64,000 nucleotides of DNA from Homoserinibacter sp. GY 40078 (GTDB lineage: Bacteria; Actinomycetota; Actinomycetes; Actinomycetales; Microbacteriaceae). Under the pieces are notes generated by a model that was given only the letters and a program-made list of their open reading frames with translations, was not told the origin of the DNA and did not search any database. A program made the position numbers and the translations under genes. The DNA lies in assembly GCF_008017545.1 (NCBI RefSeq), contig NZ_VRTZ01000002.1, forward strand, positions 372,001 through 436,000, given 5' to 3'. Below, piece after piece: positions 33,484 through 42,667 of the stretch. Position 1 is the stretch's first letter. Each line of letters opens with the position of its first letter.

Positions 33484-34806
33484 TCAGAGCGCCGCGAGGG
33501 CCTCTTCCAGGACGCCCGCGGCGTCGTCGATGAGGTCGTCACCGATGACGACGCTCGGGAGGAGACGCAGGACGGAGTCCCACGATCCCGCGTCGAGCGG
33601 GATCACACCGTTGGCGGTCGCGTGGCGCAACACGGCGGTGAGGGCGGCAGGATGCGGGTTCGTCGTGCCCGGCTCGACCAGCTCGATGCCGAACATCGCC
33701 CCCTTGCCGCGAACCTCGCCTACCACGCCGAAGCGTTCGGGCCAGTCGCCGATGCGTGCCATGAGCGAGCGTTCCACGCGGCGCGCCTCGCCGAGGAGGT
33801 CGTCTCGCTCGATGATCTCGAGCACCTTCAGCGCTGCGGCCGTCGAGACGGGATTGCCGCCGAAGGTGCCGCCGATGCCGCCGGGCTGCACGGCATCCAT
33901 GATCTCGGCGCGCCCGGTGACCGCCGCGAGCGGCAACCCGCCCGCGATCCCCTTCGCACTCGTCACCAGATCCGGAACGACGTCGTGGTGTTCGATGGAG
34001 AACCACGTGCCGGTGCGTGCGATGCCGGCCTGGATCTCGTCCGCGACGAACACGATGCCGTGCTCCTCGCAGAAGCGCTTGATCGCCGCGAAGTAGCCCG
34101 GGGCAGGGATCACGACTCCGCCGTCGCCCTGGATCGGCTCGACGAAGAACGCCGCCACCTCCTCGGGGCCGATATGGGTCGTGATGTAGTCGATCGTGCG
34201 GGCGGCGGCTTCTTCGCCCGTCAGACCGTCGCGGAAGGGATACGAGACCGGCACCGAGTAGAGCTCGCCGGGGAACGGCCCCATCCCGGCACGCTCGGGC
34301 CACGGGCGGTACGTCATCGCCATCGTCAGGTTCGTGCGCCCGTGGAACGCGTGGTCGAGGCTCACGATCGCGCGGCGGCCGGTGTAGCGCCGGGCGATCT
34401 TCACGGCGTTCTCGACCGCCTCGGCGCCCGAGTTCACGAGGATCGAGTGCTTCTCGAAGTCGCCCGGGGTGATCTCGGCGAGCTTCTCCGCCACGCGGAC
34501 GTAGTTCTCGTAGGGCGTCACCGTGAACAACGTGTGCGTGAGCTGTGCGGCCTGGGTCGCCACCGCCTCGGCGACCTCGGGGTGCGCGTGCCCGATCGTG
34601 GTCACGCCGATTCCGCATCCGAGGTCGATCAGCTGGTTGCCGTCGACGTCGACGAGGATCGCGCCCGAGCCGCGCTCCATGTAGATGTTGGCCAGAGTCC
34701 CGGCACCTCGCGACACGCTCGCGACGCGACGCTCCTGCAGAGCCCGAGACTTGGGGCCGGGGAGTTCGGTGACGAGCTTGCGCTCCTGGGGCACGCTGAA
34801 CGGCAT
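33484..34806 (-). CDS. gabT: 4-aminobutyrate aminotransferase, copy 2
   Basis: A 440-residue paralogue of the GabT at 30523-31875. It keeps PQERKLVTELPGPKS, ILVNSGAEAVENAVKIARRYTG, FVADEIQAGIARTG (Asp256) and VTSAKGIAGGLPLAAVTGRAE with Lys285. The two copies are close enough to suggest an old duplication, yet differ throughout the substrate-facing 160-200 stretch (ATYRPWPERAGMG-like here versus NFKAMPYSLGFG). One may therefore be specialised for another omega-amino acid. It is leaderless, with TAGACT 6 bases upstream, and is followed closely by the HExxH membrane protein gene. Confidence 0.9.
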   Translation of the reverse strand: MPFSVPQERKLVTELPGPKSRALQERRVASVSRGAGTLANIYMERGSGAILVDVDGNQLIDLGCGIGVTTIGHAHPEVAEAVATQAAQLTHTLFTVTPYENYVRVAEKLAEITPGDFEKHSILVNSGAEAVENAVKIARRYTGRRAIVSLDHAFHGRTNLTMAMTYRPWPERAGMGPFPGELYSVPVSYPFRDGLTGEEAAARTIDYITTHIGPEEVAAFFVEPIQGDGGVVIPAPGYFAAIKRFCEEHGIVFVADEIQAGIARTGTWFSIEHHDVVPDLVTSAKGIAGGLPLAAVTGRAEIMDAVQPGGIGGTFGGNPVSTAAALKVLEIIERDDLLGEARRVERSLMARIGDWPERFGVVGEVRGKGAMFGIELVEPGTTNPHPAALTAVLRHATANGVIPLDAGSWDSVLRLLPSVVIGDDLIDDAAGVLEEALAAL

Positions 34807-34812
34807 TCTTCG

Positions 34813-34818
34813 AGTCTA
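34813..34818 (-). promoter_or_regulatory. -10 element of gabT copy 2, leaderless
   Basis: TAGACT on the minus strand ends 6 bases before the ATG of gabT copy 2. Confidence 0.55.
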
Positions 34819-34919
34819 GGCGGGAGGGTGAACTCGGCCGGATGCGTCGCGTTCACCGAACACAGAGCATCCGTGGGGCAGGATGGGGTGTTCCCGTCCT
34901 TTGCACCGAGGAGATCGTC

Positions 34920-35888
34920 GTGCGCCGAATCCTGCCCGTCCTCACCGTGGCCGCCCTGGCGGTCACGCTCGCCGGGTGCGCCGGCACAGCCGAGCCGGAT
35001 GCGACATCGACTGCGAACGCAGACGAGTGCGCCGTTTCGGGCTCCTCCTCGGAGGCGGTGACCGCCTCGAGCGACTTCGGGACGCTCCCGACGGTCTCGT
35101 TCGACGCGCCGCTCGAGCCGGAGGTCACGGAGCGCACGCTCGTGACCCAGGGAGACGGCGACCCGGCGCCTCACGGCGCGGTCGCCACCATCGACTACAG
35201 CTTCTACAACGGCCGCAGCGGCGAGGTGATCGAGTCGACCGATTACACGGATGGCCAGCAGGCGGTGTTCGTTCTCGGTGACCAGTTGCTCGCCGGCCTG
35301 CGCAAGACGATCGAGTGCACGCCGGTCGGGTCACGCGTGATCGGCGTCGCACCCGCGGCGGATGCGTTCGGAGACGAAGGGCTCTCGGACTACGGCATCG
35401 AGGCAGGGGACCCGCTCGTGTTCGTGGTCGACCTGCTCGCCGCCGAGACTCGCGCGTGGGGCGAGCCCCAGGACGCGCCCGACGGCTTCCCCACGGTGGA
35501 GCTCGACGACGACGGACGCCCGACGGTGACCATGCCGGACGGATTCGAGACGCCGAAGACGAGTGAATCTGCCGTCCTGATCCAGGGCGACGGCCGTGCG
35601 GTGGAGGAGACCGATCAGGTCTACATCCAGTACCAGGGCCTCGACGCGGCTACCGGCGAGATCTTCGACGAGACCTGGGACGACGGCAACCCCTACTCGG
35701 GATCCGCGAGCGGCTTCATCACGGGCTTCACCGACGCGCTGGTCGGTCAGAAGGTCGGCTCGCAGTTCATCGTCGTGATTCCGCCCGCGGAGGGCTACGG
35801 CGAGGCGTCCGACGACAACACCAACGAGCTCGCGGGCAAGACGCTCGTCTTCGTCGTGGATCTGCTGGGGGCCGTGCCGACGGTCTGA
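34920..35888 (+). CDS. Tandem FKBP-type peptidyl-prolyl isomerase lipoprotein
   Basis: A 322-residue secreted lipoprotein with a signal peptide ending in a lipobox (VTLAGC) and two FKBP-like domains (about 80-185 and 215-322). The second domain keeps the active-site pattern VYIQYQG, GEIFDETW (Phe-Asp pair), GFITGFTDALVG and IPPAEGYG. The first has VIEST in place of the F-D pair and lacks the aromatic lid, so it looks degenerate. A role in folding exported proteins is likely. GTG 34920 is chosen because GAGGAG precedes it and the signal peptide begins there; the frame is open further upstream. It stands 30 bases before dxr, which has its own -10 element. Confidence 0.88.
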   Translation: MRRILPVLTVAALAVTLAGCAGTAEPDATSTANADECAVSGSSSEAVTASSDFGTLPTVSFDAPLEPEVTERTLVTQGDGDPAPHGAVATIDYSFYNGRSGEVIESTDYTDGQQAVFVLGDQLLAGLRKTIECTPVGSRVIGVAPAADAFGDEGLSDYGIEAGDPLVFVVDLLAAETRAWGEPQDAPDGFPTVELDDDGRPTVTMPDGFETPKTSESAVLIQGDGRAVEETDQVYIQYQGLDAATGEIFDETWDDGNPYSGSASGFITGFTDALVGQKVGSQFIVVIPPAEGYGEASDDNTNELAGKTLVFVVDLLGAVPTV

Positions 35889-35905
35889 TGACCTCCACGC
35901 GACGT

Positions 35906-35911
35906 TAGGCT
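35906..35911 (+). promoter_or_regulatory. -10 element of dxr, leaderless
   Basis: TAGGCT ends 7 bases before the dxr ATG, with no Shine-Dalgarno sequence between them. Confidence 0.55.
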
Positions 35912-35918
35912 CGGGCGC

Positions 35919-37013
35919 ATGGGCCGCCGTCGTGTCATCGTCCTTGGATCCACCGGATCGATCGGAGTCCAGGCGCTCGAGGTGATCGCGGCGAACGCCG
36001 ATCGCTTCGAGCTCGTGGGACTCGCGGCCGGTCGTGACGAGGCGGGCCTGTCGCGGCAGGCATCCGAGACGGGCGTCACCCGGACAGCGCTCGGCATCGA
36101 CGAGGCCGTGCAGCTCGTGCACGAGGTGCCGGCCGATGTCGTGCTCAACGGAATCACCGGCTCGGTCGGCCTCGCCGCGACGCTCGCCGTGCTCGAGACG
36201 GGAGCCACGCTCGCCCTTGCCAACAAGGAGAGCCTCATCGTCGGAGGCGAGCTCGTGCTCGCCGCCGCTGCGCCGGGGCAGATCGTGCCGGTCGACTCCG
36301 AGCACTCCGCGATCGCCCAGGCACTCCGCTCGGGAGAGCACGGGGAGGTGCGGCGGCTCGTCGTCACCGCCTCGGGCGGCCCGTTCCGCGGTCGCACTCG
36401 GGATGAGCTCGCCGCGGTCCGTCCCGAGGATGCGCTGGCGCACCCCACGTGGGACATGGGGAGGGTGATCACCACGAACTCGGCCACCCTCGTCAACAAG
36501 GGACTCGAGGTCATCGAGGCCCATCTGCTGTTCGGCATCCCGTACGACCGCATCGACGTCGTCGTGCATCCCCAGTCGATCGTGCACTCGATGGTCGAGT
36601 TCGTCGACGGGTCCACGATCGCGCAGGCCTCTCCGCCGGACATGCGGCTCCCGATCTCGCTCGGCCTCGACTGGCCGCATCGGCTCGCCGGGGTCGGTGC
36701 GCCGATCGATTGGACTGCGTCGCAGCATTGGAGTTTCGAGCCTCTCGACGACGGCACCTTCCCGGCGGTCGCCCTCGCCCGCCGAGTTGGTGAACTCGGG
36801 GGCACCTATCCGGCTGTCTACAACGCCGCGAACGAGCAGGCTGTCGAGGCGTTCCACGCGCGACGCGTGCCGTTCCTCGGCATCGTCGAGACCATCCGGC
36901 GGGTCGTCGATGCACATGAGCCGGGGGATGCGAGTCTCGCTGGTGTGCTCGCCGCTGAGACGTGGGCGCGCGATGAGGCAGACAGGCTGCTCGCAGGAGG
37001 GGTGAACGGATGA
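35919..37013 (+). CDS. dxr: 1-deoxy-D-xylulose 5-phosphate reductoisomerase
   Basis: A 364-residue enzyme of the MEP isoprenoid pathway that converts 1-deoxy-D-xylulose 5-phosphate to 2-C-methyl-D-erythritol 4-phosphate with NADPH. The dinucleotide motif [15 protein letters not shown], the linker [13 protein letters not shown], the metal/substrate motif [23 protein letters not shown] and [15 protein letters not shown] are all present. The pathway's sixth enzyme, ispG, lies 4.4 kb downstream, with rseP between, an arrangement common in Actinomycetota. Its stop overlaps the DUF2330 gene start (ATGA). The length is slightly short for the family because the C-terminal helix ends early, which is usual in this group. 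Confidence 0.97.
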   Translation: MGRRRVIVLGSTGSIGVQALEVIAANADRFELVGLAAGRDEAGLSRQASETGVTRTALGIDEAVQLVHEVPADVVLNGITGSVGLAATLAVLETGATLALANKESLIVGGELVLAAAAPGQIVPVDSEHSAIAQALRSGEHGEVRRLVVTASGGPFRGRTRDELAAVRPEDALAHPTWDMGRVITTNSATLVNKGLEVIEAHLLFGIPYDRIDVVVHPQSIVHSMVEFVDGSTIAQASPPDMRLPISLGLDWPHRLAGVGAPIDWTASQHWSFEPLDDGTFPAVALARRVGELGGTYPAVYNAANEQAVEAFHARRVPFLGIVETIRRVVDAHEPGDASLAGVLAAETWARDEADRLLAGGVNG

Positions 37014-38044
37014 CGCGACGCGTTCTCGCCGGATCGACCGCCGTGGCGCTGCTCGCCGTCGCGCTGACCGCAGGAGGCCTCGCTCAGCCCGCCTCGGCTT
37101 GCGCCTGCGGTGCACCCGCACCGCCCGCCGGGACCGTGGTCTCGGTCGGCGAGGAGCACGCTCTGATCAGCCACGACGGTACGACGGAACGCATCGAGAT
37201 GGTGCTCGACATGCTCGCCGACGGGGCAGAAACGGGTCTCATCGTGCCCACCCCGAACCCCGCGAAGGTCTCGGTGGGTTCCGCGAGCCTGTTCGAGGCG
37301 ATCGACGAGTTGACGGCCCGGGACGTCGAGGTCGTCGAGGACTGGTGGGGAGCCACCGGCGACGGTGGCGGCGGCGCAGCACCGGAGGTGCTCTCCGAGG
37401 TGGATCTCGGCCCCATCACCGCGGTGACGCTCGCCGCATCCGATGCCGAGGGGCTGGATGCGTGGCTCACCGAGAACGGGTACGGGATCGACGCCTCCGT
37501 GAGCGACCTGTTCGCCGACTACATCGACCGCGGCTGGTCGTTCGCCGCGTTCAAACTCACCGGTGAGGACCCGCTCGACGGGGCTCTCGACCCGATCCGT
37601 CTCGACTTCCGATCGCGGCACATCGTGTATCCGCTTCTGCTCTCGCAGGCCGCGACCACCCCGCAGACCGTGCGGCTGTACCTTTTCGGCGAGGATCGCA
37701 TGCAGGCGGCGTTCCCCGATGAGACGGCGGTCGGAAGCGTCGTCTGGGCGGGCCCGGTGACCGACTCGACGCTCGAGCCGCTCGGCGCCTACCTGACCGA
37801 GATCGAGGCGTACTTCCCCGATCCGGCCAGCCAGATCACGGGCGACCTCACGATCACGTCGACGGGAGTGCGAGAGGACTACACCTCGACCGAGATCCGC
37901 ACCAAATATGTGCAGATCGCCGGGCTCCCCGTTGGCGTGGCGATTGTGGGTGTCGCTTCCGTGTTCGGGTTCATGCTGTTGATCGTGGTGATCGGCGGCA
38001 TCATCCATCGCCGCGCGGAGAAGCGCCGCCGTCGCGTCTGGTAG
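37010..38044 (+). CDS. DUF2330 family exported membrane protein
   Basis: A 344-residue protein with a signal peptide cut near ASA (about residue 30), an opening CACGAPA motif typical of DUF2330, the conserved [13 protein letters not shown] stretch and a C-terminal membrane helix (about 303-330) followed by [11 protein letters not shown]. The bulk therefore faces outward and is tethered by its tail. The function is unknown for the whole family. It overlaps dxr by 4 bases, so it is translated with an isoprenoid enzyme, and it precedes rseP by 64 bases. Confidence 0.85.
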   Translation: MTRRVLAGSTAVALLAVALTAGGLAQPASACACGAPAPPAGTVVSVGEEHALISHDGTTERIEMVLDMLADGAETGLIVPTPNPAKVSVGSASLFEAIDELTARDVEVVEDWWGATGDGGGGAAPEVLSEVDLGPITAVTLAASDAEGLDAWLTENGYGIDASVSDLFADYIDRGWSFAAFKLTGEDPLDGALDPIRLDFRSRHIVYPLLLSQAATTPQTVRLYLFGEDRMQAAFPDETAVGSVVWAGPVTDSTLEPLGAYLTEIEAYFPDPASQITGDLTITSTGVREDYTSTEIRTKYVQIAGLPVGVAIVGVASVFGFMLLIVVIGGIIHRRAEKRRRRVW

Positions 38045-38096
38045 GCGTTCAGCCGGAGCACTGTCAGGCCTCGGCCCGCTCCCAGCGCGCGTGCCC

Positions 38097-38102
38097 TAGC
38101 CT
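38097..38102 (+). promoter_or_regulatory. -10 element of rseP, leaderless
   Basis: TAGCCT ends 6 bases before the rseP GTG start. Confidence 0.5.
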
Positions 38103-38108
38103 GGCGCC

Positions 38109-39434
38109 GTGGAAACCGTGCTGCTCTACGTGCTCGGCATCGTCGTCGTGGCGCTCGGGCTCGCGATCTCGATCGGCCTACACGAGTTGGGGCACCTGGT
38201 GCCCGCGAAGCTCTTCGGTGTGAAGGTCGGCCAGTACATGATCGGCTTCGGTCCGACGCTGTGGTCGCGACGCAAGGGCGAGACCGAATACGGGGTCAAG
38301 GCGATCCCGCTCGGCGGCTACATCTCGATGGCGGGCATGTATCCGCCTGCGCGTGACGGCGGTGGAGCCCGCACCGCCAGCACCGGATTCCTCGACACGC
38401 TCGTTCAGGATGCGCGAGAGCAGTCCGCGGAGTCGATCACCGTCGGTGAGGAGGATCGCGTCTTCTACCGGCTCCCGGTCCACAAGCGGATCGTCATCAT
38501 GCTCGGCGGCCCGTTCATGAACCTCGTGATCGCGATCGTGCTCTACGGCGTGGTGCTCTGCGGGTTCGGCATTCCGCAGGATTCGACGACGCTCGGCAGC
38601 GTGAGCGCCTGCATCGCCACCGACAGCTCGCAGACCGAGTGCACGGATGCGGACCCGGTGGCGCCCGCGGCCGCGGCGGACCTGCTGCCCGGCGACCGTC
38701 TCATGTCGATCGACGGCACCCCGGTGACGAGTGCGGAGCAGGCGAGCGAGCTCATTCGCGATCATCCCGGAACGACGATCCCGTTCGTGGTCGACCGTGA
38801 CGGCGAGCAGCTGACCCTCGAGGTCACGCCGCTCCTCACCGAGCGCCCCGTCACCGACGCCGACGGCAATGCGGTGGTGGACTCGTCCGGGGGGACTGTC
38901 ACGGAAGCCGTCGGATTCATCGGTGTGGGTTTCGCCACCGAGACGGTACGGCAGCCGGTGACGGCCGTGCTGCCCGCGGTGTGGGACAACTCGGTGTCGG
39001 TCGGCAAGATCATCGTCACCCTTCCCCAGCGGCTCGTGCAGGTGGCCCAGGCGGCCTTCGGAGGCGACGAGCGCGACCCCAACGGACCGATCAGCGTCGT
39101 GGGGGTCGGGCGCCTTGCGGGCGAGATCACCTCGCTCGACTCCGCGCCTGTCGCAGATCGCGCCTCCGCACTGCTGCAGGTGCTCGCTGCGCTCAACGTG
39201 GCTCTGTTCGTGTTCAACCTCATCCCGCTGCTGCCGCTCGACGGAGGGCACGTCGCAGGCGCGCTGTGGGAGGCGATCCGCCGACGCATCGCGAAGATCC
39301 GGGGCCGCCCCGACCCCGGACCCGTCGACATCGCGCGTCTCATTCCCCTCACGATGGCGATCGTCATCGTGCTCGGGCTCTCGAGCGTGCTGCTGATCTA
39401 CGCGGACATCGTGAACCCGATCACTCTCGGCTGA
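38109..39434 (+). CDS. rseP: Site-2 intramembrane metalloprotease (RseP/Rip1)
   Basis: A 441-residue zinc protease that cleaves membrane-spanning substrates such as anti-sigma factors. Helix 1 holds GLHELGHL (zinc His25, catalytic Glu26, His29), a PDZ domain occupies about 180-260 (PGDRLMSIDGTPVTS), and the third ligand motif NLIPLLPLDGGHV lies in a C-terminal helix. The position between dxr and ispG is conserved in Actinomycetota. The ECF sigma factor and membrane partner at 48.7-50.7 kb could be one of its signalling outputs, but nothing in the sequence shows this. The GTG start fits the leaderless pattern. Confidence 0.96.
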   Translation: METVLLYVLGIVVVALGLAISIGLHELGHLVPAKLFGVKVGQYMIGFGPTLWSRRKGETEYGVKAIPLGGYISMAGMYPPARDGGGARTASTGFLDTLVQDAREQSAESITVGEEDRVFYRLPVHKRIVIMLGGPFMNLVIAIVLYGVVLCGFGIPQDSTTLGSVSACIATDSSQTECTDADPVAPAAAADLLPGDRLMSIDGTPVTSAEQASELIRDHPGTTIPFVVDRDGEQLTLEVTPLLTERPVTDADGNAVVDSSGGTVTEAVGFIGVGFATETVRQPVTAVLPAVWDNSVSVGKIIVTLPQRLVQVAQAAFGGDERDPNGPISVVGVGRLAGEITSLDSAPVADRASALLQVLAALNVALFVFNLIPLLPLDGGHVAGALWEAIRRRIAKIRGRPDPGPVDIARLIPLTMAIVIVLGLSSVLLIYADIVNPITLG

Positions 39435-39473
39435 CCCCTTCCGCCCGTCGGTGGTGCGGGCGAGGATGTCGCC

Positions 39474-40070
39474 ATGGACGAGATCCGCGTGGTGACGGCA
39501 GACCAGGTGTCGTGGGAGCAGTTGCAGACGGCACTCGGCAGCCGGGGTGAGGCGGCACGTTGTCAGTGCCAGTGGTTCCATGCCCGCGATCGCGAGTTCT
39601 CGTCGATGCCGCGCGAGGAGCGTGAGGCGCGGTTGCGCGAGCAGACCTCGTGTGGTCATCCCGGTGCGCCCACGAGCGGTCTTGTCGCGTTCCTGGGGGA
39701 GGAACCGGTGGGCTGGTGTGCGGTCGAGCCCCGCTCGCACTACGTGCGACTCGCCCGCACGCGGATCCCCTGGAGCGGTCGCGACGAGGATCCCGCCGAC
39801 GACACGGTCTGGGCGATCGTCTGCTTCGCCGTTCGCGTGGGCTTCCGGCGGCGCGGGGTCAGCACGGCCCTCGCCGTCGCCGCCGTCGGGCATGCGGAGC
39901 GCAACGGAGCCGCCGCGGTCGAGGGGTACCCGAAAGAGCTCGCGCCCGGCAAGCAGGAGATCTGGGGGGAGCTCTTCGTGGGCACGCCTCCGATGTTCGA
40001 GGCCGCAGGAATGCGGGTCGTCTCCCGTCCGACGCTTCGGCGGCTCGTGATGCGGCGCGACTTCGCCTGA
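39474..40070 (+). CDS. GNAT family N-acetyltransferase
   Basis: A 198-residue protein with the acetyl-CoA-binding GNAT motif A as VGFRRRGVSTALAVAAVGHA (about 124-143) and the preceding strand VWAIVCFAV. The N-terminal third contains ARCQCQWFHARDREF, seen in a subgroup of actinobacterial GNATs next to isoprenoid genes. Substrate unknown. The start ATG 39474 has GAGGAT 6 bases upstream, a variant of the leaderless hexamer. It converges on ltrA with adjacent stop codons. Confidence 0.85.
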   Translation: MDEIRVVTADQVSWEQLQTALGSRGEAARCQCQWFHARDREFSSMPREEREARLREQTSCGHPGAPTSGLVAFLGEEPVGWCAVEPRSHYVRLARTRIPWSGRDEDPADDTVWAIVCFAVRVGFRRRGVSTALAVAAVGHAERNGAAAVEGYPKELAPGKQEIWGELFVGTPPMFEAAGMRVVSRPTLRRLVMRRDFA

Positions 40071-41309
40071 TCAGCCGGTGAGCCGCTCGAGCTGCTGCGC
40101 CTGGTGGCGATGCCCGATCGTCTCGTAGCCGACGACCACGAGGACCGGTGCGAGGACGACGATCCCGAGCCACGCCCAGATCGATGCACCGGCCCAAGCG
40201 GCGAGCACGCCGGCGCCGAGGATCACGATCGCGGCCGCGAAGAGCATCACATGGAACGGGTCCACGGTCGAGAGCAGGATCGAGTACAGCGCGAAGAGGG
40301 TCAGCAGCAGCGCAGCCACGGGGATCACGACGGCTGCTGCCGCTGCCACCGGCGGCAGCGGAGTCTCTCCCTGGGTGGCGAGCGCTGCCACCTCGAGCCC
40401 CGCACCGGTCGCGACCAGCGTCCCGAGGAGCACGATCTGGCCGTATCCCCACACGAATCCCAGATCGCGGAATCTCTCGAGCACGTATCCGGACGGCATG
40501 CTGAAGTAGACCCACCAGAGGGCGAATGCGAGGGCGATACCCGCGACAGCCACAAGGCCGGCATCGATCGACCACCCCGTCTTCTGGACCACGGCCCCGA
40601 TGGTGGTCGCTGTGCCCAACACGACCTCACCGAGGGTGATGATCACGAGCAGCCCGTACCGCTCCGCGATGTGATGCGGGTGCCACGGCGTGCCTCCGAA
40701 GCGGCGCTCGGCGATCACCGGCCCCGCGGTCTCCACGACGTAGAGGGGCACGGTGGCAAGCAACGTCCAGCCGATGCTGAGGTTGGAGACCGCGACGACG
40801 ATCCAGCCGAGTTGAGCGGTCACGAGCGTCACGGCGTAGACGGTCGCGGCGGATCGGCGCGCTGCATCCTGCACGGCCACACGGATCCACAGCGGGAGCA
40901 GGCCGAGGCGCATGATGACGTACCCCGTGACCATGACCTCGTTATGGAAGTCGCCGTGCTCCACGCTCTGGAACACCTCAGGGATGCCGAGAGCGAGCAG
41001 GATCACGCCGACCATTTGCACGAGGGTGCAGATGCGGACGAACCAGTCGTCGGTATCGAACGCCGACGCCCACCAGGAGAAGTTGATCCACGCCCAGCTG
41101 ACCGCGAACGTGGTGAAGGCGAAGGCGAGGAGCCCGTCGACGGTGTGCCCGAATGCGATCGCGTGAGCCAACTGGGTCGAGGTCGCGCCGAACGCGATGA
41201 CGAAGGTGAGGTCGTACAGCAGCTCGAGCGGGGTCGCGGTGCGGTGCGGCTCCGAGGGATCGCGGCCGATCGCGCGGCGCAGTCCGTGCTGGAGGGTCGG
41301 CATCGTCAC
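40071..41309 (-). CDS. ltrA: Low temperature requirement protein A family
   Basis: A 412-residue LtrA-type membrane protein with about ten helices. The hallmark ATPLELLYDLTFVIAFG lies near the N-terminus, followed by WAWINFSWWASAFDTDDWF and WHPHHIAERYGLLVIITLGEVVLG, which carries the conserved H-x-x-E-R-x-x-L-x-x-I-x-L-G-E. The molecular function is not settled; the name comes from a Listeria cold-growth phenotype. GTG 41309 is chosen because TACTCT lies exactly 6 bases upstream; the ATG two codons later would not fit that spacing. It is divergent from ispG. Confidence 0.88.
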   Translation of the reverse strand: MTMPTLQHGLRRAIGRDPSEPHRTATPLELLYDLTFVIAFGATSTQLAHAIAFGHTVDGLLAFAFTTFAVSWAWINFSWWASAFDTDDWFVRICTLVQMVGVILLALGIPEVFQSVEHGDFHNEVMVTGYVIMRLGLLPLWIRVAVQDAARRSAATVYAVTLVTAQLGWIVVAVSNLSIGWTLLATVPLYVVETAGPVIAERRFGGTPWHPHHIAERYGLLVIITLGEVVLGTATTIGAVVQKTGWSIDAGLVAVAGIALAFALWWVYFSMPSGYVLERFRDLGFVWGYGQIVLLGTLVATGAGLEVAALATQGETPLPPVAAAAAVVIPVAALLLTLFALYSILLSTVDPFHVMLFAAAIVILGAGVLAAWAGASIWAWLGIVVLAPVLVVVGYETIGHRHQAQQLERLTG

Positions 41310-41315
41310 GGCGCG

Positions 41316-41321
41316 AGAGTA
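41316..41321 (-). promoter_or_regulatory. -10 element of ltrA, leaderless
   Basis: TACTCT on the minus strand ends 6 bases before GTG 41309. It faces the ispG element across about 33 bases. Confidence 0.5.
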
Positions 41322-41354
41322 GCAGCGGGTCCGGCGTCGTCGCGGAGTCGGTCC

Positions 41355-41360
41355 TAAGCT
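41355..41360 (+). promoter_or_regulatory. -10 element of ispG
   Basis: TAAGCT ends 6 bases before GTG 41367. The six bases are GGAGGG, too close to the start to act as a normal ribosome binding site if transcription begins at the GTG. Confidence 0.5.
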
Positions 41361-41366
41361 GGAGGG

Positions 41367-42521
41367 GTGCCCGCAGTGAACATCGGGATGCCCAAGCCCG
41401 CACCGGAGACCCTCGCCCCGCGACGGAAGTCGCGGCAGATCCGTGTCGGCAAGGTGCTCGTGGGCGGTGACGCCCCGGTGAGCGTGCAGTCGATGACCAC
41501 GACGCCGACGACCAACATCAACGCGACCCTGCAGCAGATCGCCGAACTGACGGCCTCCGGATGCGACATCGTTCGTGTCGCCGTGCCGAGCCAGGACGAC
41601 GCGGACGTGCTGCACATCATCGCCAAGAAAAGTCAGATCCCGGTCATCGCCGACATCCACTTCCAGCCGAAATACGTGTTCCAGGCGATCGATGCGGGGT
41701 GCGCGGCGGTCCGCGTGAACCCCGGCAACATCCGTCAGTTCGACGACAAGGTCGGCGAGATCGCCGCAGCGGCGAAAGCCGCGGGCGTGTCGCTTCGCAT
41801 CGGGGTGAACGCCGGTTCCCTCGACAAGCGCCTCCTCGAGAAGTATGGCAAGGCGACGCCCGAGGCCCTCGTGGAGAGCGCTGTATGGGAGGCGAGCCTC
41901 TTCGAGGAGCACGACTTCCACGACTTCAAGATCTCCGTGAAGCACAACGACCCGATCGTGATGGTCAAGGCGTACCGGATGCTCGCCGAGCGCGGCGACT
42001 GGCCCCTGCACCTGGGAGTCACGGAGGCGGGCCCCGCGTTCCAGGGCACCATCAAGTCGGCGACGGCGTTCGGCATCCTGCTCTCGGAGGGCATCGGCGA
42101 CACGATCCGGGTCTCCCTCTCCGCGCCTCCCGCGGAGGAGGTCAAGGTGGGCCTGCAGATTCTGCAGTCGCTCAACCTCCGCGAACGCAAGCTCGAGATC
42201 GTCTCCTGCCCGTCCTGCGGCCGCGCCCAGGTCGACGTCTACACGCTCGCCGACTCGGTCACCGAGGGGCTCCAGGGCATGACGGTGCCGCTGCGCGTCG
42301 CCGTCATGGGATGCGTCGTCAACGGCCCGGGCGAGGCGCGCGAGGCGGACCTCGGAGTCGCATCCGGTAACGGCAAGGGTCAGATCTTCGTGAAGGGCGA
42401 GGTCATCAAGACCGTCCCCGAGTCGGAGATCGTCGAGACGTTGATCGCGGAAGCGAACCGGATCGCGGACGAGATGGGTGCCGACGCACCCGTCGGCGCG
42501 CCCCAGGTCATCACTAATTAG
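41367..42521 (+). CDS. ispG: 4-hydroxy-3-methylbut-2-en-1-yl diphosphate synthase (flavodoxin)
   Basis: A 384-residue [4Fe-4S] enzyme, sixth step of the MEP pathway, converting the cyclic diphosphate MEcPP to HMBPP. The TIM-barrel begins [20 protein letters not shown] and includes VRVNPGNIR. The iron-sulfur ligands are in [11 protein letters not shown] and [11 protein letters not shown]. The length is that of the short bacterial form. It is a single-gene transcript and divergent from ltrA. It is followed after 146 bases by the SipW cluster, where many Actinomycetota instead run on to a GNAT gene and proS. Confidence 0.97.
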   Translation: MPAVNIGMPKPAPETLAPRRKSRQIRVGKVLVGGDAPVSVQSMTTTPTTNINATLQQIAELTASGCDIVRVAVPSQDDADVLHIIAKKSQIPVIADIHFQPKYVFQAIDAGCAAVRVNPGNIRQFDDKVGEIAAAAKAAGVSLRIGVNAGSLDKRLLEKYGKATPEALVESAVWEASLFEEHDFHDFKISVKHNDPIVMVKAYRMLAERGDWPLHLGVTEAGPAFQGTIKSATAFGILLSEGIGDTIRVSLSAPPAEEVKVGLQILQSLNLRERKLEIVSCPSCGRAQVDVYTLADSVTEGLQGMTVPLRVAVMGCVVNGPGEAREADLGVASGNGKGQIFVKGEVIKTVPESEIVETLIAEANRIADEMGADAPVGAPQVITN

Positions 42522-42667
42522 CACTTATGCAGGGGCATGTCCAGCCCCAAAATGCGATCACCACCTTCCTCTACACCCCGCTTAGCATCGGCGCAAGGAT
42601 CAGGACGACGACGTCCGACCGGACGCCGCCAGCTCCCGATCTCCCGAACGAGATCAAGGGGGAAATC
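42522..42667 (+). promoter_or_regulatory. Intergenic leader of the SipW cluster, hairpin and possible promoter
   Basis: The 146-base gap after ispG holds a GGGGC-N7-GCCCC hairpin (42532-42548), which could end ispG transcription although no T-run follows. A TAGCAT hexamer (42583-42588) would give a leader of about 70 bases. GGGGG just before the first gene is its ribosome binding site. The promoter call is weak because no -35 box is evident. Confidence 0.35.
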
